Notes: generated by a model from the sequence alone, not told the origin. A stretch of 64,000 bases of DNA from Mesocentrotus franciscanus (GCA_037976565.1 CP137670.1:248001-312000); one strand, 5' to 3'; counted from the stretch's first letter, positions 25,332 through 37,608 are shown. Made by a program: numbers and translations.

Positions 25332-27234
25332 CTAGACATGTAATACTTGTTTGGAACAAGTATAGGTGGGCTGTTCCAACTAAAATTTGAGACAAAATAG
25401 AGCAAAAATAAGTGAAATACTGCTAAAAAAACAATGTCATGTAGATTTATGATGTGAGCGAAATTTACCTTCCTGAGGCATAACATGCAAATTAAGAAAT
25501 TTCTGACATGTGGCTTTTCGAAAATTATGGCGTCAGCATATTGAAGGAAAATTGAGTGTATCTCTGTAAATACAGATCAATTTTCTTCCAAATTCGATAT
25601 GTTGTAGCTAAGGCAATTCTCTACAAGCTCAATTGCCAACATTTTTCATTTTGATGCGTCATCAAAATGAAAATGTTAACAATGTAAGAATTGCCTTTAA
25701 CATATCGAAATTTGGAAATTGATCAGTATTTACAGAGATACACTCAATTTCCTTCAATATGCTGATCATAATATGCAAATCGTATTTTGAGTACCAAGGC
25801 CATTATGATGAAGTCAGAATATTTGTAATAGCCAAATGAGACATGAAATCATATCTCCGACACATACTCTATCAAAATATGAAAAAATTGGGGTCCAGGT
25901 GCATCCCAAAGAACTATAAAGGATTTTGTATAAGCATGGTTTTGACAAGTGCGTTACGGATATACCAAAACATTTCCCTTAGCGATTAGGCGTGAACGGA
26001 AAATGGAATTCTCAAATCCCACTTTGCAAGTGAAATATGAGCATGATCCCGGCATCTGATCGAAAAAAAGTGCACACTTGTGATAGCTTATTGCCTCAGC
26101 TACAACATACTCAAAGCTAAGCGAAAACCAAACTAAAACGACGGAGATATTGCTCGCGAAAGACGGGAATGTAGAATCCAGTTTTGAAAAAGTCATGTCC
26201 CATAGAGAATACACGCAAAATGTGAAAAATAGTCATGCCTCCTTCAATTGCACAAATACGACATGATGCCTTTGTCAAAATAAAAAATTGTGAATACTGC
26301 ATTTGTAGTGAATTGTTTCAGCTAGAACATATCAAAATTTGGAAGAAAATCGATCAATATTTACAGAGTTACAATCAATTTTCAAAAATATGCTGACGTC
26401 ATAATATGCAAATTGAAATTTTGAGTTCGGAGGCCATTATGATGACGTCATGAGTTAATTGAGGGTCAAATGAGACATGAAATCATATCTCCGACTCATA
26501 ATCTATCCAAATATGAAAACAAATTGGGAGTTCCCATCCATTCTGAAGAGTTACAATGAATTTTGTATAGGCATGTTTTGCCCATATATGCTATGTATTA
26601 CAAGAGCTCGCGCGCACGGACGTTTATATTGAATGGACGCTCATCTTGTTATTAATGGTCATTAAGAGATAAACATGGTATCAAATTGTTCGAAAAAATA
26701 TGGGAAATACCATGAAAGAAAAAAAAATGGCGATTTTATGTTGTATAGTCGTGTTACAGCGCGCGCATGTGCGTGCGCGATTTTTATAAAATGCTTAAAA
26801 TGGCCTGAAACGTATACAAAATGAATTTGAGACGATTTGGAACATTTTGAAATTTTCTTGCGCGCTGACGCGCGGACGTACGCATGCGCGCGTCTTTACC
26901 TGAAATTGACCGGACGGATATTGACCTTGATCATGATAAATATGAATGAAAACGACTTTTCGTTATGAAGATATGATCATGAGTAGATTTTCAGAAAATT
27001 TTACAAAATGGCGCCTAGATGACGTCATCAGTCAAGGTCAAGGTTGAAAACCTTATTGTGCTTTGTTTATATGCCAATACATATGTGTGCTAAATTTCAA
27101 GGTATTTGATTTAACCATTTTCAAGTTATCTTGCTAACAAAAAAGTGGGTCGAAATAAGAAAAATAAATAAATAAAGGCGATTTTAACAAAATTATAAGG
27201 TGGTCTGTATGATATACAGCCCACCTAATAATAA
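25332..27234 (-). mobile_element. Array A unit A6 (1903 bp)
   Basis: The palindrome at 25524-25772 has an intact left arm and a strongly shortened right arm (about 25670-25715). The rest matches A1. Confidence 0.85.
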
Positions 27235-29124
27235 CTAGACATGTAATACTTGTTTGGAACAAGTATAGGTGGGCTGTTCAACTAAAATTTGAGACAAAAT
27301 AGAGCAAAAATAAGTGAAATACTGCTAAAAAAACAATGTCATGTAGATTTATGATGTGACGAAATTTACCTTCCTGAGGCATAACATGCAAATTAAGAAA
27401 TTTCTGACATGTGGCTTTTAATCGAAAATTATGACGTCAGCATATTGAAGGAAAATTGAGTGTATCTCTGTAAATACAGATCAATTTTCTTCCAAATTCG
27501 ATATGTTGTAGCTAAGGCAATTCTCTACAAGCTCAATTGCCAACATTTTCATTTGATGACGTCATCAAAATGAAAAATGTTAACGAACTGAACAACCTTA
27601 ACAACATATCTGGAAGAAAATTGATCAGTATTACAGAGATACACTCAATTTTCCTTCAATATGCTGACGTCATAATATGCAAATTCGTATTTTGAGTACC
27701 AAGGCCATTATGATGAAGTCAGAATATTTGTAATAGCCAAATGAGACATGAAATCATATCTCCGACACATACTCTATCAAAATATGAAAAAATTGGGGTC
27801 CAGGTGCATCCCAAAGAACTATAAAGGATTTTGTATAAGCATGGTTTTGACAAGTGCGTTACGGATATACCAAAACATTTCCCTTAGCGATTAGGCGTGA
27901 ACGGAAAATGGAATTCTCAAATCCCACTTTGCAAGTGAAATATGAGCATGATCCGGCATCTGATCAAAAAAGTGCACACTTGTGATAGCTTATTGCCTCA
28001 GCTACAACATACTCAAAGCTAAAACCAAACTAAAACGACGGAGATATTGCTCGCGAAAGACGGGAATGTAGAATCCAGTTTTGAAAAAAAGTCATGTCCC
28101 ATAGAGAATACACGCAAAATGTGAAAAATTGACATGCCTCCTTCAATTGCACAAATACGACATGATGCCTTTGTCAAAATGAAAAATTGTGAATACTGCA
28201 TTTGTAGTGAATTGTTTCAGCTAGAACATATCAAAATTTGGAAGAAAATCGATCAATATTTACAGAGTTACAATCAATTTTCCAAAAATATGCTGACGTC
28301 ATAATATGCAAATTGAAATTTTGAGTTCGGAGGCCATTATGATGACGTCATGAGTTAATTGAGGGTCAAATGAGACATGAAATCATATCTCCGACTCATA
28401 ATCTATCCAAATATGAAAACAAATTGGGAGTTCCATCCATTCTGAAGAGTTACAATGAATTTTGTATAGGCAAGTTTTTGCCCATATATGCTATGTATTA
28501 CAAGAGCTCGCGCGCACGGACGTTTATATTGAATGGACGCTCATCTTGTTATTAATGGTCATTAAGAGATAAACATGGTATCAAATTGTTCGAAAAAATA
28601 TGGGAAATACCATGAAAGAAAAAAATGGCGATTTATGTTGTGTACGGTGTTACGAAAGCGCGCATGCGTGTGCGCGATTTTTATAAAATGCTTAAAATGG
28701 CCTGAAACGTATCAAAATGAATTTGAGACGATTTGGAACATTTTGAAATTTTGCGCGCTGACGCGCGGACGTACGCATGCGCGCGTCTTTTACCTGAAAT
28801 TGACCGGACGGATATTGACCTTGATCATGATAAATATGAATGAAAATGACTTTCGTTATGAAGATATGATCATGAGTAGATTTTCAGAAAATTTTACAAA
28901 ATGGCGCCTAGATGACGTCATCAGTCAAGGTCAAGGTTGAAAACCTTATTGTGCTTTGTTTATATGCCAATACATATGTGTGCTAAATTTCAAGGTATTT
29001 GATTTAACCATTTTCAAGTTATCTTGCTAACAAAAAGTGGGTCGAAATAAGAAAAATAAATAAATAAATGATTTTAACAAAATTATAAGGTGGTCTGTAT
29101 GATATACAGCCCACCTAATAATAA
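27235..29124 (-). mobile_element. Array A unit A7 (1890 bp)
   Basis: The right arm of the palindrome (27428-27676) is scrambled and shortened at about 27580-27615, while the left arm is intact. The remainder is collinear with A1. Confidence 0.85.
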
Positions 29125-30955
29125 CTAGACATGTAATACTTGTTTGGAACAAGTATAGGTGGGCTGTTCCAACTAAAATTTGAGACAAAATAGAGCAAAA
29201 ATAAGTGAAATACTGCTAAAAAAACAATGTCATGTAGATTTATGATGTGAACGAAATTTACCTTCCTGAGGCATAACATGCAAATTAAATTTCTGACATG
29301 TGGCTTTTCGAAATATGACGTCAGCATATTGAAGGAAAATTGAGTGTATCTCTGTAAATACAGATCAATTTTCTTCAAATTCGATATGTTGTAGCTAAGG
29401 CAATTCTCTACAAGCTCAATTGCCAACATTTTCATTTTGATGACGTCATCAAAATGAAAAATGTTGGCAATTTGTAAGATATAGAAAATGGACTTGATCA
29501 GTATTTACAGAGATACACTCAATTTTCCTTCAATATGCTGACGTCATATGCAAATTCGTATTTTGAGTACCAAGGCCATTATGATGAAGTCAGAATATTT
29601 GTAATAGCCAAATGAGACATGAAATCATATCTCCGACATACTCTATCAAAATATGAAAAATTGGGGGTCCAGGTGCATCCCAAAGAACTATAAAGGATTT
29701 TGTATAAGCATGGTTTTGACAAGTGCGTTACGGATATACCAAAACATTTCCCTTAGCGATTACACGTGAACGGAAAATGGAATTCTCAAATCCCACTTTG
29801 CAAGTGAAATATGAGCATGATCCCGGCATCTGATCGAAAAAAAAGCACACTTGTGATAGCTTATTGTCTCAGCTACAACATACTCAAAGCTAAGCGAAAA
29901 CCAAACTAAAACGACGGAGATATTGCTCGCGAAAGACGGGAATGTAGAATCCAGTTTTGAAAAAGTCATGTCCCATAGAGAATACACGCAAAATGTGAAA
30001 AATTGACATGCCTCCTTCAATCGCACAAATACGCCATGATGCCTTTGTCAAAATGAAAAATTGTGAATACTGCATTTGTAGTGAATTGTCTCAGCTAGAA
30101 TATATCAAAATTTGGAAGAAAATCGATCAATATTTACAGAGATACAATCAATTTTCCAAAAATATGCTGATGTCATAATATGCAAATTAAAATTTTGAGT
30201 TTAGAGGCCATTATGATGACGTCATGAGTTAATTGAGGGTCAAATGAGACATGAAATCATATCTCCGACTCATAATCTATCCAAATATGAAAAAAAATTG
30301 GGAGTTCCCATCCATTCTGAAGAGTTACAATGAATTTTGTATAGGCATGTTTTTGCCCATATATGCTATGTATTACAAGAGCTCGCGCGCACGGACATTT
30401 ATCTTGAATGGACGCTCATCTTGTTATTAATGGTCATAAAGAGATAAACATGGTATCAAATTGTTCGAAAAAATGGGAAATATCATGAAAGAAAAAAATG
30501 GCGATTCTATGTTGTGTAATGGTGTTACGCGCAAAGCGCGCGCATGTGCGTGTGCGCGATTTTTTATAAAATGCTTAAAATGGCCTGAAACGTATGCAAA
30601 ATGAATTTGAGACGATTTGGAGCATTTTGAAATTTTGCGCGCGCATTGACGCGCGGACGTACGCGCGCGCGTTTTTTGACCTGAAATTGACTGGACGGAT
30701 ATTGACCTTGATCATGATAAATATGAATGAGAAATGATTTTCCGTTATGAAGATATGATCATGAGTTGATTTTCAGAAAATTTCACAAAATGGCGCCTAG
30801 ATGACGTCATCAGTCAAGGTCAAGGTTGAAAACCTTATTGTGTTTCTCCATATGCCTATACATATGTGTGCCAAATTTCAAGACATATGATTGAGCCATT
30901 TTCAAATTATCTTGCTAACAAAAAAGTGCTTGGAAATAAGAAAAATAAAGAATAA
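29125..30955 (-). mobile_element. Array A unit A8 (1831 bp), opposite terminus lost
   Basis: The right palindrome arm is degraded at about 29462-29500. The second half drifts toward the C-type sequence (TATGCCTATACATATGTG and others). The terminal hairpin expected before 30956 is absent, with AAATAAAG joined directly to AATAACTAG. Confidence 0.8.
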
Positions 30956-32927
30956 CTAGACATGTAATACTTGTTTGGAACAAGTATAGGTGGGCTGTTC
31001 CAACCAAAATTTGAGACAAAATAGAGCAAAAATAAGCAAGATACTGCTAAAAAAACAATGTCATGTAGATTCGTGATGTGAACGAAATTTACCTTCCTGA
31101 GGCATAACATGCAAATTAAGAATTTTCTGACATGTGGCTTTTGTCGAAAATTATGACGTCAGCATATTGAAGAAAATTGAGTGTATCTCTATAAATACTG
31201 ATCAATTTTCTTCCAAATTCGATATGTTGGCAATTGAGCTTGTAGAGAATTGCCTTAGCTACAACATATCGAAATTTGGAAGAAAATTGATCAGTATTTA
31301 CAGAAATACACTCAATTTTCCTTCAATATGCTGACGTCATAATATGCAAATTCGTATTTTGAGTACCAAGGCCATTATGATGAAGTCAGAATATTTGTAA
31401 TAGCCAAATGAGACATGAAATCATATCTCCGACACATACTCTATCAAAATATGAAAAAATTGGGGGTCAGGTGCATCCCAAAGAACTATAAAGGATTTTG
31501 TATAAGCATGGTTTTGACAAGTGCTTACGGATATACCAAAACATTTCCCATAGACGACACGTGAACGGAAAATGGAATTCTCAAATCCCACTTTGCAAGT
31601 GAAATATGAGCATGATCCCGGCATCTGATCGAAAAAAAAGGGCACACTTGTGATAGCTTATTGTCTCAGCTACAACATACTCAAAGCTCAGCGAAAACCA
31701 AACTAAAACGACGGAGATATTGCTCGCGAAAGACGGAATGTAGAATCCAGTTTTGAAAAAAGTCATGTCCCGTAGAGAATACACGCAAAATGTGAAAAAT
31801 TGACATGCCTCCTTTAATCGCAAAAATACGCCATGATGCCTTTGTCAAAATGAAAAATTGTGAATACTGCATTTGTAGTGAATTGTCTCAGCTAGAACAT
31901 ATCAAAATTTGGAAGAAAATTGATCAATATTTACAGAGATACAATCAATTTTCCAAAAATATGCTGACGTCATAATATGCAAATTGGAATTTTGAGTTTG
32001 GAGGCCATTATGATGACGTCATGAGTTAATTGAGGGTCAAATGAGACATGAAATCATATCTCCGACTCATAATCTATCTAAATATGAAAAAAAATTGGGA
32101 GTTCCTATCCATTCTGAAGAGTTACAATGAATTTTGTATAGGCATGTTTTTGCCCATATATGCTATGTATTACAAGAGCTCGCGCGCACGGACATTTATC
32201 TTGAATGGACGCTCATCTTGTTATTAATGGTCATAAAGAGATAAACATGGTATCAAATTGTTCGAAAAATATTGGAATTATCATGAAAGAAAAAAATGGC
32301 GATTCTATGTTGTGTAATGGTGTTACGCAAAAACGCGCGCATGTGCGTGTGCGCGATTTTTTATAAAATGCTTAAAATGGCCTGAAACGTATGCAAAATG
32401 AATTTAAGACGATTTGGAGCATTTTGAAATTTTGCGCGCACGACGCACGTACGCGCGCGCGTGTTTTGACCTGAAATTGACTGGACGGATATTGACCTTG
32501 ATCATGATAAATATGAGTGAGAAATGATTTTCCGTTATGAGGATATGATCATGAGTTGATTTTCAGAAAATGGCGCCTAGATGACGTCATCAGTCAAGGT
32601 CAAGGTTGAAAACCTTAGCGTGTTTTCTCCATATGCCTATACATATGTGTGCCAAATTTCAAGACATATGATTGAGCCATTTTCAAATTATCTTGCTAAC
32701 AAAAAAGTGCTTGGAAATAAGAAAAATAAATAATAATAATAATAAAGGCAATTTTAACGAAAACATAAGGTGGTCTGTATTATATACAGCCCACCTAATA
32801 ATAATAATAATAAAGGCAATTTTAACGAAAACATAAGGTGGTCTGTATTATATACAGCCCACCTAATAAAGGCAATTTTAACGAAAACATAAGGTGGTCT
32901 GTATTATATACAGCCCACCTAATTATA
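30956..32927 (-). mobile_element. Array A unit A9, last copy, with tripled terminus
   Basis: This copy is diverged and C-like in its second half. Its palindrome (31150-31343) has lost its centre: GATATGTTG joins directly to GCAATTGAGC. The unit closes with three tandem copies of the terminal hairpin module rather than one. Confidence 0.8.
32734..32925 (-). repeat. Three tandem terminal-hairpin modules closing array A
   Basis: The module AATAAAGGCAATTTTAACG plus a hairpin (GGTGGTCTGTAT/ATACAGCCCACC) occurs three times, at about 32740-32800, 32810-32868 and 32869-32921. The copies are joined through AATAATAATAA. Confidence 0.92.
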
Positions 32928-33062
32928 ATTAAAAAATTATTATAAAAAAAAATCAACAACAAAAAAATTGATGGTACATATCTATTTACAACCCCCCACC
33001 CTCCCTAGAATCCCGTGGATTCTCCACGGGTCCTGCTAGTCTCTATTAAAGCCCAACTATAC
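32928..33062. other. Short non-array spacer before gap 2
   Basis: A-rich sequence with a short C-rich stretch (ACCCCCCACCCTCC) and a small hairpin (CCGTGGATTCTCCACGG). No feature was recognised. Confidence 0.5.
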
Positions 33063-33562
33063 NNNNNNNNNNNNNNNNNNNNNNNNNNNNNNNNNNNNNN
33101 NNNNNNNNNNNNNNNNNNNNNNNNNNNNNNNNNNNNNNNNNNNNNNNNNNNNNNNNNNNNNNNNNNNNNNNNNNNNNNNNNNNNNNNNNNNNNNNNNNNN
33201 NNNNNNNNNNNNNNNNNNNNNNNNNNNNNNNNNNNNNNNNNNNNNNNNNNNNNNNNNNNNNNNNNNNNNNNNNNNNNNNNNNNNNNNNNNNNNNNNNNNN
33301 NNNNNNNNNNNNNNNNNNNNNNNNNNNNNNNNNNNNNNNNNNNNNNNNNNNNNNNNNNNNNNNNNNNNNNNNNNNNNNNNNNNNNNNNNNNNNNNNNNNN
33401 NNNNNNNNNNNNNNNNNNNNNNNNNNNNNNNNNNNNNNNNNNNNNNNNNNNNNNNNNNNNNNNNNNNNNNNNNNNNNNNNNNNNNNNNNNNNNNNNNNNN
33501 NNNNNNNNNNNNNNNNNNNNNNNNNNNNNNNNNNNNNNNNNNNNNNNNNNNNNNNNNNNNNN
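33063..33562. other. Assembly gap (500 N)
   Basis: Exactly 500 N lie between the end of array A and the first, partial unit of array B, so the A/B transition itself is not seen. Confidence 0.99.
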
Positions 33563-33862
33563 AAATACAGGTGATCTGTCAATTGAATGAGAAATGACTT
33601 TCTGTTATGAAGTTATGATCGTTTGTGATTTTCAGAAAATATCACAAAATGGCGCCTGGATGACGTCACGATGACTCCATGACCTTGAGAAGGTTACTGG
33701 AACTTGATATTATAGGGCCTGATGACTGACAGAAATTGAAGGAAATTGACCATGTCGATTTCGAGTAAACGTTTACACAAAAAAAGTGTACGGAAGAAAT
33801 AATAAAGAAAGAAAATTCTGACGAAATCAATAGGTAGTCTGTCGTTGACAGACCACTAATAA
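33563..33862 (-). mobile_element. Array B partial unit B0
   Basis: Tail of a B unit directly after the gap, from the AAATGACTTTCTGTTATGAA block to the terminal hairpin. The hairpin here reads GACCACTAAT, one C short. Confidence 0.8.
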
Positions 33863-35129
33863 TACGTACGTATCACCTAATGCATGGTTCCTGCAAAGTT
33901 CTACCGAATTGCAATTTCAACTTTCAATTGAAAGTTTTGACATGATCCCAACATCTGATCAAAAACCAAAAGCACGGTTTTTATAGCCCATAGTCTCAGC
34001 TATAACATACCCAAATTTGGGAGAAAATAGAGCACAAATAAGCTAGATAGTGCTCAAAGATTAATGTCATGTAGATTCATGATGTGAACGAAATTCACCG
34101 TCCATAGACATAACACGCAAATTAAGAAAATTCTGACATGTCATCTTCAAATGAAATTTTCACCATGATAACGTCATCAAAATGAAAATGATGTGCACTA
34201 ATCTTGTAGAGAATTGTCTTAACTACATCATATCGAAATTTAAAAGAAAATTGATCAATATTGAGAGAGATACGATCAATTTTCCATAAATATGCTGACG
34301 TCATAATATGCAAATTCGTTTTTTGAGTTCCAAGGCCATTATGATGATGTCACGATATATATAATGGCCAAATGAGACCAGAAATCATATCTCCGACTCA
34401 TGATCTAATCAAATATGAAAAAAATTGAAGGTCCCGTGCATCCCAAAGAGCTATAATGGATTTTGTATAGGCATGTTTTTGCCCATATATGCTATGTATT
34501 ACAAGAGCTCGCGCGCACGGACATGTTTCTTGAACGGACGCTCATTCCGTTATTAATGGTCATAAAAGGATAAACATGGTATCAAATTGTTCAGAAAAAT
34601 GAGGAACATCATGTCAAAAATAAACTAGAGGAATTATTTTTCGTTCGGCCGTCACGAACGAAAACGCGCGAAAATTCGCGTTTTCGCGTTTTTTGCGAAA
34701 TGCTTAAAATGACCTGAAACGTATGCAAAATGAATTTGAGACGATTTTGAGCATTTTTAAATTTGCGCGCACTGACGCGCGGACGTATGCGCGCGCGCGT
34801 TTATTGACCTGAAATTGACCGGACGGATATTGACCTTGATCATGGTAAATATGAATGAGAAATGACTTTCTGTTATGAAGTTATGATCGTTTGTGATTTT
34901 CAGAAAATATCACAAAATGGCGCCTGGATGACGTCACGATGACTCCATGACCTTGAGAAGGTTACTGGAACTTGATATTATAGGGCCTGATGACTGACAG
35001 AAATTGAAGGAAATTGACCATGTCGATTTCGAGTAAACGTTTACACAAAAAAGTGTACGGAAGAAATAATAAAGAAAGAAAATTTGACGAAATCAATAGG
35101 TAGTCTGTCGTTGACAGACCACCTAATAA
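33863..35129 (-). mobile_element. Array B unit B1 (1267 bp)
   Basis: This is a reference B unit. TACGTACGTA and GTATCACCTAAT lie at its left edge. The only trace of the A-type palindrome is the right-arm-like segment at about 34166-34262. A CG hairpin cluster is near 34645-34700 and TGACCTTGA lies at about 34948. Confidence 0.85.
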
Positions 35130-36343
35130 TACGTACGTATCACCTAATGCATGGTTCCTGCAAAGTTCTACCGAATTCGCAATTTCAACTTTCAATTGAA
35201 AGTTTTGACATGATCCCAACATCTGATCAAAAACCAAAAGCACGGTTTTTATAGCCCATAGTCTCAGCTATAACATACCCAAATTTGGGAGAAAATAGAG
35301 CACAAATAAGCTAGATAGTGCTCAAAGATTAATGTCATGTAGATTCATGATGTGAACGAAATTCACCGTCCATAGACATAACACGCAAATTAAGAAAATT
35401 CTGACATGTCATCTTCAAATGAAATTTTCACCATGATAACGTCATCAAAATGAAAATGATGTGCACTAATCTTGTAGAGAATTGTCTTAACTACATCATA
35501 TCGAAATTTAAAAGAAAATTGATCAATATTGAGAGAGATACGATCAATTTTCCATAAATATGCTGACGTCATAATATGCAAATTCGTTTTTTGAGTTCCA
35601 AGGCCATTATGATGATGTCACGATATATATAATGGCCAAATGAGACCAGAAATCATATCTCCGACTCATGATCTAATCAAATATGAAAAAATTGAAGGTC
35701 CCCGTGCATCCCAAAGAGCTATAATGGATTTTGTATAGGCATGTTTTTGCCCATATATGCTATGTATTACAAGAGCTCGCGCGCACGGACATGTTTCTTG
35801 AACGGACGCTCATTCCGTTATTAATGGTCATAAAAGGATAAACATGGTATCAAATTGTTCAGAAAAAATGAGGAACATCATGTCAAAAATAAACTAGGAG
35901 GAATTATTTTTCGTTCGGCCGTCACGAACGAAAACGCGCGAAAATTCGCGTTTTCGCGTTTTTTTGCGAAATGCTTAAAATGACCTGAAACGTATGCAAA
36001 ATGAATTTGAGACGATTTTGAGCATTTTTAAATTTGCGCGCGCACTGACGCGCGGACGTATGCGCGCGCGCGTTTATTGACCTGAAATTGACCGGACGGA
36101 TATTGACCTTGATCATGGTAAATATGAATGAGAAATGACTTTCTGTTATGAAGTTATGATCGTTTGTGATTTTCAGAAAATATCACAAAATGGCGCCTGG
36201 ATGACGTCACGATGACTCCATGACCTTGAGAAGGTTACTGGAACTTGATATTATAGGGCCTGATGACTGACAGAAATTCGAAGGAAATTGACCATGTCGA
36301 TTTCGAGTAAACGTTTACACAAAAAAGTGTACGGAAGAAATAA
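35130..36343 (-). mobile_element. Array B unit B2, ends at a different element terminus
   Basis: Collinear with B1 up to GTGTACGGAAGAAATAA, where CTAGAAAAG begins at 36344 instead of the usual terminal hairpin. The unit is thus interrupted by the next element. Confidence 0.85.
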
Positions 36344-36390
36344 CTAGAAAAGTAATTCGTCATCAGGACGAATTAGGTGATCTGTCTTCA
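36344..36390 (-). mobile_element. Second-subfamily Helitron-like terminus
   Basis: On the minus strand this reads GACAGATCACCT, a hairpin (AATTCGTC/GACGAATT), a short spacer, CTAG and then T. Its inner motif complements the AGGTGATCTGTC terminus seen near 38830 and 46530, in the way the array-A ends complement each other. Confidence 0.65.
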
Positions 36391-37217
36391 ATTCTTATGA
36401 TCATGCTAATCTTCAATTCAATGATCCAATTTAATGATGTTAATGTAAAATGATGTATTAAGATATGAACTGATGAATGAAGTACTGATGAACTGATATA
36501 TTGAACTGATGTGAAATGAACTGAATTGATGAGCTAAACTGATGAACTGATGAATGAACTGATAGATTGAACTGTGACCTGAACTGAAGTGATAACTTAA
36601 CTGATGAACAAAATATTGAGAAATGATTATGATCAAAATCATGATCATAATGAAATTTAATGAAAATATAGATATAGAGAAGGAGAGAGGGAGACGAGTT
36701 ATTGACATGTAAAAATACATGAGCTGGACCGAGGAAAGAAAGAGGAATCAGAATGCATACACTTTGAAGTAGAGAGGATAGTATAAGGAAACATGGTAGG
36801 GGTGAAATAAGAATACAAAGGGCAAAATGAAGAGCTAGTGGAAATTAAAGAAAATTACAATAGATATCGGAGGGAGAACGAGAACCAGAGGCCGGGAAAG
36901 GGAGAGGGTGAGAGAGTATACAATGAGAGGCAGAGACAGAGGGAGCTAGGCAGAGCAAGAGAGGGAGACAGAGATAGGGAGAGAGTGAAAGAGTAGAGAG
37001 AGAGATGCAATGAGAGAGCAAGAGAAGGATAGAGGGCAGATCAAGAGAGGGGAAGGGAAACAGAGCAAGAGAGAGAGGAGAGACAGAGCAAGAGAAAGAG
37101 ATGCAATGGAGAACGATGCATTTAATATTTCCAGCATAAATAGAATTGAATATTTACTATATTATAGAGAAAGAGAGAAGTTATAGACATGTAAACAATT
37201 CTATGTCCACGGGAGAG
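36391..37217. repeat. Low-complexity block: GAACTGATGA repeats, then a purine-rich tract
   Basis: 36465-36610 is an irregular tandem of ACTGATGA/GAACTGAT. About 36665-37110 is strongly purine-rich on the plus strand (GAGAGAGGGAGACG-type) for over 400 bases with few pyrimidines. No gene is visible; the minus-strand Ser/Leu-rich frame here is a composition artefact. Confidence 0.8.
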
Positions 37218-37440
37218 ACGTAAACATTGCATATACCTGGGCTGAATAACTGGAAAGTATAAACGTCTGGGAAGGAGACTAAACATCATGAAAATGGGAT
37301 GATTTGATATATTCCAACAGACTTGGGAGATTAACCCTATAGGTTTAATACACGACAAGGAATCAGATTTCCCATAGGGTTGTACTCAAACGATTGACAT
37401 TCTTCTCCCATAGATATAACACGCAAAATTAGGCATTTTA
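37218..37440. repeat. Dispersed repeat, copy 1 (matches 54896-55085)
   Basis: The stretch from GTAAACATTGCATATACCTG through GGAAAGTATAAACGTCTGGG to CAGATTTCCCATAGGGTTG recurs at 54896-55085 with small indels. The left flanks of the two copies are unrelated. Confidence 0.85.
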
Positions 37441-37532
37441 TTACATTGTTTGTGATTGTATATGATAATATGTTATAATAGTCGAAGAAGATCATAAAAT
37501 CAAATTTAAAACGACGGCAAAAAAAAAAAAAA

Positions 37533-37603
37533 TGACCCACCAGGAATCGAACTTGGGTCGCCGGAATGGGAGGCAAGTGCTATGACCACTATACCAAAAT
37601 AAT
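37533..37603 (-). pseudogene. tRNA-like module, copy 1
   Basis: The minus strand contains TGGTATAGTGGTC (A-box-like) and AAGTTCGATTCCTGG (B-box-like T arm) at tRNA spacing, with CTCCCAT where an anticodon loop would lie (CCC, glycine-like). The anticodon stem does not pair and there is no matching 5' acceptor strand. The terminal TGGGTCA instead complements GACCCA just before the T arm. It reads as a tRNA-derived promoter module, not a working tRNA. Confidence 0.6.
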
Positions 37604-37608
37604 CCACA

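Larger units (their letters stand above)
13984..32927 (-). mobile_element. Array A: head-to-tail non-autonomous Helitron-like elements, about 1.9-kb units
   Basis: Unit starts (plus-strand CTAGACATG) lie at 15398, 17315, 19224, 21157, 23419, 25332, 27235, 29125 and 30956. Read on the minus strand, each unit ends with a hairpin (ATACTTGTT/AACAAGTAT), seven bases, then CTAG followed by T. The segment inside the hairpin (ACAGCCCACCT) is complementary to the opposite terminus (AGGTGGGCTGT). Hairpin-spacer-CTRR-T is the known 3' end of Helitrons, and the lopsided inverted repeat is known from Helitron2/Helentron elements. No Rep or helicase coding is present. Internally each unit has a long palindrome, a diverged internal duplication and two CG-rich tracts. 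Satellite-like unequal exchange could also have expanded the array. Confidence 0.6.

Noticed and set aside
13984..32927. Short frames recurring in each A unit (about 60-95 codons)
   Set aside because: They span palindrome arms and CG tracts, are broken differently in each unit and have no start context or domain.
36465..36610. Possible box C/D snoRNA (TGATGA and CTGA words)
   Set aside because: The words come from an irregular ACTGATGA repeat. There is no C/D pair with terminal stem at proper spacing.
36946..37137. Ser/Leu-rich minus-strand frame resembling a membrane peptide
   Set aside because: It is the complement of a GA-rich tract; composition explains it.
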